Origin: Heterostelium multicystogenum | Lineage: Eukaryota; Evosea; Eumycetozoa; Acytosteliales; Acytosteliaceae | Assembly (NCBI GenBank): GCA_003667245.1 | Contig: RCNN01000119.1 | Coordinates: 1-52,648 of the forward strand | Length of the DNA: 52,648 nucleotides | Direction: 5' to 3' | Part shown: one piece after another, positions 48,133-52,648 of the stretch | How the letters are laid out: every line of letters begins with the position of its first letter | Numbering within the stretch: position 1 is the first letter of the stretch | Notes under the pieces: model-generated | The model's database searches: none | What the model was told of the DNA's origin: nothing | Seen by the model: only the letters and a program-made list of their open reading frames with translations | Translations under genes and position numbers: made by a program

Positions 48133-48761
48133 ATGAAACCTACGCTCAATGCCCTGGCCACCGCGCTGCTGATCAGCACCAGCGCCTCTGCCCTGGCGGC
48201 GTCAACCGTCGACCTGACCGTCAAAGGGGTGATTACCCCAACGCCTGCACGCCCAGCCTGTCCGGTACCGGCGTGATCGACTACGGCAAGATTTCCGCCA
48301 AGGACCTGAACCTGACGACCCTGACGCAGTTGCCAACAGCCACACTGCAACTGACCATCACCTGCGAGGGCAGCACCCTGTTTGCGATCAAGGGCACAGA
48401 CAACCGCGCAGGCTCCAGCAGCACGTTAAACGGGTATGGCCTGGGCCTGATCAACGGCACGCAGAAGCTGGGCGGTTATTACCTGACCCTGCAAAACGCG
48501 GTCGCCGATAGCGTTAACACCAACGTCCTGGAGTCATCGGATAACGGCACCACTTGGCATGACCTGGACGATACCGCGCTGCTGCCCACCTCACTGGCCG
48601 GCTTCGGTGACCGATCAAGCGGCACCTGGCTGCCCATTGCGATCGAGCAAGTAACCACCGACTTGCTCGTCTACGGTCATATCGCCCGGGCCGACAGCCT
48701 GGACCTGAGCGATGAACACCCCATCGACGGCTCCGCCACGTTCGAAGTGAAGTACCTGTAA
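48133..48761 (+). CDS. DUF1120 fimbrial-type protein (third copy), frameshifted
   Basis: Secreted protein of about 209 residues. The ATG at 48133 follows AAAGGAAAGG and opens on the signal peptide TLNALATALLISTSASALA. STVDLTVKGVITPNACTPSL is nearly identical to copy one. A one-base shift in a C-run at about 48238 breaks the frame; the second frame carries GTGVIDYGKISAKDLNLTTL, the second Cys in LTITCEGSTLFAIKGTDNRA, INGTQKLGGYYLTLQNAVAD and ends DGSATFEVKYL. A recent duplication with copy one is likely. Confidence 0.85.
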
Positions 48762-48768
48762 ACCCGCG

Positions 48769-48790
48769 GCCTCGCCGTTCGCGGCGAGGC
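48769..48790 (+). other. GC-rich TTCG-tetraloop hairpin inside the operon
   Basis: GCCTCGCCG and CGGCGAGGC form a perfect 9-bp stem around TTCG, just after the third DUF1120 stop. There is no T-run. It is a likely RNA-stabilising or partial stop element that would lower expression of the fourth copy, chaperone and usher relative to the first three genes. Confidence 0.65.
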
Positions 48791-48822
48791 GCCTTACTTG
48801 CACCGAACACATTGAAGACCGA

Positions 48823-49452
48823 ATGATGAACAGAACCCTACGCCTGTACGCGGCGCTGTTATTGCTCAACACCGGCTCTAGCGTGTTTGCCAGCACCGCC
48901 ACCGAAATGACCCTCTCGGGCCTGGTCACCCCCAGTTCCTGCACCATCGCGCTCTCCGGCAGCGGCGTCATCGACCACGGCAGCATCCCTGCACATACCC
49001 TCAATCAGGAGGCGCCCACCCCGTTGCCCAGCCAATGGCTGGACGTGGAGATCCACTGCAGCGGCCCCTTGTTGTTTGCCCTCATCGGCATGGACAGCCG
49101 CGAAGATTCGTCTGCCGCACCGGACACCGCCTACGGCCTGGGGAAAAACCCCAACGCCCCCACGGAACACCTGGGCACCGTCGGCCTGGCGTTCGAAGCC
49201 GCGCTGGGGGACGGTCAGGCCATGCAGTCACTGGTGTCAAACCCCGGAGCCGGCCTCTGGTTCCCCCAACCAGCCATCCACCCCAAGACCCTGATGGGCT
49301 TTGCCCGTCCCGGCCGACCGTTTCCGGAACCCATCGTCACCCTGACTACCCGGATCCGCGCACAGACCACCATCCACCCGGCGAACCGTCTGACCCTCAG
49401 GCAAGACGTTCCCCTCGATGGCTCACTGGTCCTGGATTTGCGTTACCTCTAA
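48823..49452 (+). CDS. DUF1120 fimbrial-type protein (fourth copy)
   Basis: Intact 209-residue secreted protein, the most divergent of the four. The signal peptide LYAALLLLNTGSSVFAS precedes TATEMTLSGLVTPSSCTIAL with the first Cys and SGSGVIDHGSIPAHTLN; the second Cys is in DVEIHCSGPLLFALIGMDSR. It has YGLGKNPNAPTEHLGTVGLA in place of the NGTQKLG block and ends DGSLVLDLRYL. Its place directly before the chaperone, after a hairpin, and its divergence fit a minor or tip subunit. The tandem start MMN leaves 48823 or 48826 equally possible. Confidence 0.86.
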   Translation: MMNRTLRLYAALLLLNTGSSVFASTATEMTLSGLVTPSSCTIALSGSGVIDHGSIPAHTLNQEAPTPLPSQWLDVEIHCSGPLLFALIGMDSREDSSAAPDTAYGLGKNPNAPTEHLGTVGLAFEAALGDGQAMQSLVSNPGAGLWFPQPAIHPKTLMGFARPGRPFPEPIVTLTTRIRAQTTIHPANRLTLRQDVPLDGSLVLDLRYL

Positions 49453-49480
49453 GCCCTGTGATCATTTTAGGAACTGCGTC

Positions 49481-50180
49481 ATGAAGACCTATCCAACCTT
49501 GCTGGCCCTGGGCTGGCTGCTGAGCACCCAGGCGTTTGCCGACGGCATGGTGCCCGACACCTCGGTGGTGATCGTCAACGAGGCCGACGGCGAAGCTTCG
49601 GTGTCGGTGACCAACACCGACGGCAAACTGGCCCTGCTGCACGTCACCCTGGAAGACATTCCGGAAGACACCGAATCGCTGCTGTTCGTCACCCCGCCCC
49701 TGTCCCGGGTCGAGGCCGATAAAAGCCAACTGGTGCGCTTCATTCTGCGCAAACCCCACGCCCCTGACAACCCAACGCCTGAAACGGGTGATCTTCGAAG
49801 GCATGCCCAAGGACCGTGATGCCGCCCAGGCTGGTCACGCTCGGGTGGGCGTGACCGTGCGCCAGAATCTGCCGGTGATCATTCATCCCAAAGGTCTGGC
49901 GCCGAATCGCACCCCCTGGACCGGGCTGACCTGGTCGCTGAACGCTGGCCACCTGAACGTCGCCAACCCTACGCCTTACGTAGTGCGCCTGGCCCAGGAG
50001 CTGCAATTGCTGCCGGGCAAGCAAAGCCTGGTGCTGCCGCGCACTTATGTGTTGCCCGGCGAAACCCTGCGGCTGAGCACGCCCCACACCGCCACGGCCG
50101 TACGCCTGCAACCGGCCACCGTTTACGGCTTTGCCGTCGCCGCCTATGAAGCACCGATAACCGCCGCAAACGCTGAATAA
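49481..50180 (+). CDS. Periplasmic fimbrial chaperone of the DUF1120 system, frameshifted
   Basis: PapD-like chaperone of about 233 residues. The signal peptide LLALGWLLSTQAFA leads to GMVPDTSVVIVNEADGEASV, then SLLFVTPPLSRVEADKSQLV and RFILRK, the family's P1 region. After a shift near 49760 it continues RVIFEGMPKD, VGVTVRQNLPVIIHPKGLAP (LP.I..P motif), WTGLTWSLNAGHLNVANPTP and YVVRLAQELQLLPGKQSLVL. NPTPYVVRL is a strong chaperone signature. It lies between the last DUF1120 gene (28 bases) and the usher (75 bases). It is clearly different in sequence from the chaperone at 1820-2572. Confidence 0.88.
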
Positions 50181-50255
50181 CGAAGTGACAGCCCTGTGAC
50201 TGTCACCGGGAAGCCCGCCAACCGTTGCCGGCTTCCATAACCTGAGTGCCTTTAC

Positions 50256-52648
50256 GTGAACACAGTAACCACTGACCCGGCTGGCGAAGCCGTGCCCGAC
50301 TGTCCTTTACGCCCCGCCCGGATGCGGGCCGCGCTGCCACTGACCATGGCGTTGCTGTCGGCCGATGCCTGGGCCGATGCCTTCGACGCGCAAACCCTGC
50401 ACCAGCGCGGTATCGACCCGGAACTGGCCTACCTGCTGCTCGACGCACCGCGCTACAGCAGCGGCCGCCATGCCGTCAGCCTGACGGTGAACGGCCAGCG
50501 CCGTGGCCGCCTCGATGTGCAGTTCGACAGCCAGGGCGCGCTGTGCTTTGACCGCCCGCTGCTGGACGCCGCCGACCTGGTGATACCGGCGCCGCTGGGC
50601 GACAGCACCTGCCATGACTTCCTTGGCGAATACCCGCAAACCGTGGTGGAGCAAGACCCCGCCAGCCTGAGCGTGAGCCTGATGGTGCCCACCGATGCCC
50701 TGCGCCCGCGCCAACGTGAGCTGTCCGGTTATGAAACCGGAGGGTTCGCCGGCTTGCTCAACTACGACCTCACCGGTTTGTACAACCGTTATGGCGACGA
50801 CGCCAGCCGCTTCGGCTCGGCCAATACCGAGCTGGGCTTCAACGCGGGCGACTGGATCGTGCGCAGCCGCCAGGTGCAGACCTGGCAAGACTCCCGGTCC
50901 CGCAGTACCCACCTGGAAGCCTATGCCCAGCGCACCTTCGCCGAGCAGCAGGCGGTGTTGCAGGCCGGGCAGATCAACCTCTACAACCCGGTGCTGTCGT
51001 CCGCGCAGATCACCGGCATGCAACTGTTTACCGAACAGGCCCTGCAGGACCGGGAACAGGGCTCGACCATCAGCGGCATCGCCAACAGCCCGGCCCAGGT
51101 GGAGGTGCGCCAGAACGGCGCGCTGATTCACTCCACGGTGGTGCCGGCCGGGCCGTTCTCGCTGACCGACGTGAGGCGCCTGAACACACGCTCCGACGTT
51201 GAAGTGACAGTCAAGGAAAGCACCGGCGAAGAGCGGCGCTTCAGCGTGCCGGCGGCGATGCTCGGCATCGGCCTGCCAGCGCCGGGTTACTCGTTGGGGG
51301 CGGGCCGGGTGCGCAATATCGGCGATACGCGCGGCGACGATCCGTGGGTGATCAGTGGCGGCTGGAGCGGCGCCTTGAACCCGCGCCTGAGCCTGGGAGC
51401 CGGCGCACTGGCTGCCGAAGACTACCGCGCCACAGGTGCCAGCCTCGGCCTGTTGCCGTGGCCAGACGGCCAGGTACAACTGTCGACCCAGATTGCCGAT
51501 GCCCAACGCCTGGGTGAACGCGGCGTACAGACCGACCTGAGCCTGTCCCAGCGCCTGGGCCGGCAATGGTCGATCACCGCCGGCGCCTCCCACCGCACCA
51601 TGGGCTACCGGGAGCTGGAAGACGCCGCCTACTACGATTCGCGGGACGACGAAGGTCGCCTCACCCGCTATCGCGACCAGCAGAGCCTGGCCCTGGGCTG
51701 GGCCCATCCATGGCTGGGAGCCTTCAATGCCGGCCTGTCGCGCACCACCACGTTCAACGGCGAAAACAGCAGCCGTGCCCTGGCCTCATGGGGCACCAGC
51801 GTGCGCGGCGTGTCGCTGTCGGCCAGTGCCGAGTGGCAGGTCAGCGGCCGGCAGAATAACGAGAACGCGGTGTACCTGAACCTGAGCGTGCCACTGGGTG
51901 AGAACCGGCGTGGGCGCTCCTGGGTGCGCAACTCCGGTGGCGAGCATCGCATCGGCCTGGGGGTGAACGAGCAGGTCAACGATCAACTCAGTTACCGGGT
52001 CAGTGCCGAGCACGACAGCCGCGACCAACAAGTGGAATCCACCCTCGGCGTGTCCTATCTGCCGCGCTATGCACAACTGGACATGAACTACAGCCGCTCT
52101 GACGCCGAGCGCTCCAGCTACCAGGGCGGTGTGCGCGGTGCGGTGGTGGCCCACAGCGGTGGCGTGACCTTCTCGCCTTATCCGGTGCGCGACACCTTTG
52201 CGCTGGTGTCTGTCGGCGATATGGCCGGGGTCAAGCTCACCACGCCCAGCGGCCCGGTATGGACCGACTTCCAGGGCCAGGCCGTGGTACCGCAGGTATC
52301 CGCCTACGGGCGCAGCCCCGTGGAAGTGCAAACCCAGTCGCTGCCACGCAACGCCGATATCAGCAACGGCCTGGCCGTCATCAGCGCCGGGCGCGGCGCG
52401 GTGGATCGCGTGGAATTCGGCGTGGCCCTGACCCGTCGTGCCTTGCTCACGGTGGCAACCGACCACGGTACGCCACTGCCCCGTGGCGCCACGGTGAGTA
52501 CCGCCGAGGGCGAGTTCGTGACCCTGGTGCAGGAAGGCAGCCAGGTGTTCCTGCCGAACGTGCTGGACCCACGCCCCCTGTGGGTCAAGGCACCGGGCAT
52601 GAGCCGCTGTGAACTGCAGGTTGAACTCGCGGAAAAAGCCGACCCGCA
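50256..52648 (+). CDS. Outer-membrane usher of the DUF1120 system (3' end outside window)
   Basis: Intact in the visible 797 codons and open to the window edge. A GTG at 50256 or, more likely, the ATG at 50322 starts it; the latter opens directly on a signal peptide ending ADAWA. N-terminal domain: LHQRGIDPELAYLLLDAPRY and CFDRPLLDAADLVIPAP. Barrel and plug: GGFAGLLNYDLTGLYNRYGD, ISGIANSPAQVEVRQNGALI, VVPAGPFSLTDVRRLNTRSD. C-terminal part: GDMAGVKLTTPSGPVWTDFQ, PRGATVSTAEGEFVTLVQEG and VKAPGMSRCELQVELAE. It belongs to the usher branch paired with DUF1120 subunits and is not close to the usher at 2644-5187. Confidence 0.92.
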   Translation, partial: MNTVTTDPAGEAVPDCPLRPARMRAALPLTMALLSADAWADAFDAQTLHQRGIDPELAYLLLDAPRYSSGRHAVSLTVNGQRRGRLDVQFDSQGALCFDRPLLDAADLVIPAPLGDSTCHDFLGEYPQTVVEQDPASLSVSLMVPTDALRPRQRELSGYETGGFAGLLNYDLTGLYNRYGDDASRFGSANTELGFNAGDWIVRSRQVQTWQDSRSRSTHLEAYAQRTFAEQQAVLQAGQINLYNPVLSSAQITGMQLFTEQALQDREQGSTISGIANSPAQVEVRQNGALIHSTVVPAGPFSLTDVRRLNTRSDVEVTVKESTGEERRFSVPAAMLGIGLPAPGYSLGAGRVRNIGDTRGDDPWVISGGWSGALNPRLSLGAGALAAEDYRATGASLGLLPWPDGQVQLSTQIADAQRLGERGVQTDLSLSQRLGRQWSITAGASHRTMGYRELEDAAYYDSRDDEGRLTRYRDQQSLALGWAHPWLGAFNAGLSRTTTFNGENSSRALASWGTSVRGVSLSASAEWQVSGRQNNENAVYLNLSVPLGENRRGRSWVRNSGGEHRIGLGVNEQVNDQLSYRVSAEHDSRDQQVESTLGVSYLPRYAQLDMNYSRSDAERSSYQGGVRGAVVAHSGGVTFSPYPVRDTFALVSVGDMAGVKLTTPSGPVWTDFQGQAVVPQVSAYGRSPVEVQTQSLPRNADISNGLAVISAGRGAVDRVEFGVALTRRALLTVATDHGTPLPRGATVSTAEGEFVTLVQEGSQVFLPNVLDPRPLWVKAPGMSRCELQVELAEKADP

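Noticed and set aside
50307..51707. 466-residue open frame on the minus strand
   Set aside because: It lies opposite the usher gene and is rich in Gly, Ala, His and Gln with no domain. It is a shadow of GC-rich codon bias.
1..52648. Widespread pseudogenes
   Set aside because: Breaks are single-base, occur in core genes and leave motifs intact on both sides, so sequencing error is the better explanation.

Overview
The window looks like a chromosomal segment of a fluorescent Pseudomonas. The codon use is GC-rich. Five copies of a Pseudomonas-type REP pair built on GGGAGCGGGCTTGCTCGCGA are present, and the gene families (cyoABCDE, dsbB, hmp/norR, yqjI/yqjH, DUF1120 chaperone-usher fimbriae) fit that genus. 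No rRNA, tRNA, CRISPR array, phage or transposase gene is visible. A large share of the genes carry one or more single-base frameshifts, often at short homopolymers, and this includes core genes such as cyoB and queC. The most economical reading is uncorrected sequencing indels, so I annotate these as genes with frameshifts rather than as pseudogenes. Ends given for such genes are those of the rejoined reading.

Layout. 1-6337 (minus): a chaperone-usher fimbrial operon (major pilin, minor pilin, usher, chaperone and at least four further subunits, the last cut by the window edge). 6338-8174: divergent AT-rich spacer, then a yqjI-yqjH metal/iron pair. 8178-9504: small membrane protein, VF530-like protein, repeats and a Zur-like box. 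9505-11525: zinc-type TonB receptor. 11669-13694: a five-heme cytochrome that appears to join two families. 13920-16995: aminotransferase, GNAT, membrane protein and a protein I do not recognise. 17118-21945 (minus): Tat-exported aminotransferase, and a membrane dehydrogenase (Tat small subunit, FAD/Fe-S GMC subunit, triheme cytochrome c). 22202-26171: a locus with a divergent SHMT-like enzyme, an XRE-type regulator, a VUT-family queuosine-precursor transporter and a QueC. 26284-31111 (minus): cyo quinol oxidase. 31909-35593: dsbB, then hmp/norR diverging from a triple palindrome. 35650-37587: EamA exporter and AraC regulator, divergent. 37725-42712 (minus): dacB, a beta-propeller and a siderophore TonB receptor. 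42823-44618: GST, GIY-YIG protein and NTF2-like protein. 44719-46382 (minus): RcsB-like regulator and REC-HPt protein. 46799-end (plus): four DUF1120 proteins, chaperone and usher, running off the window.

How the parts fit. Two different chaperone-usher systems bracket the window, and the second is headed by its own probable phosphorelay. Respiratory genes (cyo, two cytochrome c genes, a periplasmic FAD dehydrogenase, hmp/norR, an ANR-like site) and metal genes (Zur receptor, yqjIH, siderophore receptor) make up much of the rest. The least conventional part is the 7-deazaguanine-linked locus at 22.2-26.2 kb. Its SHMT-like enzyme keeps the PLP lysine but has lost several substrate-site residues.
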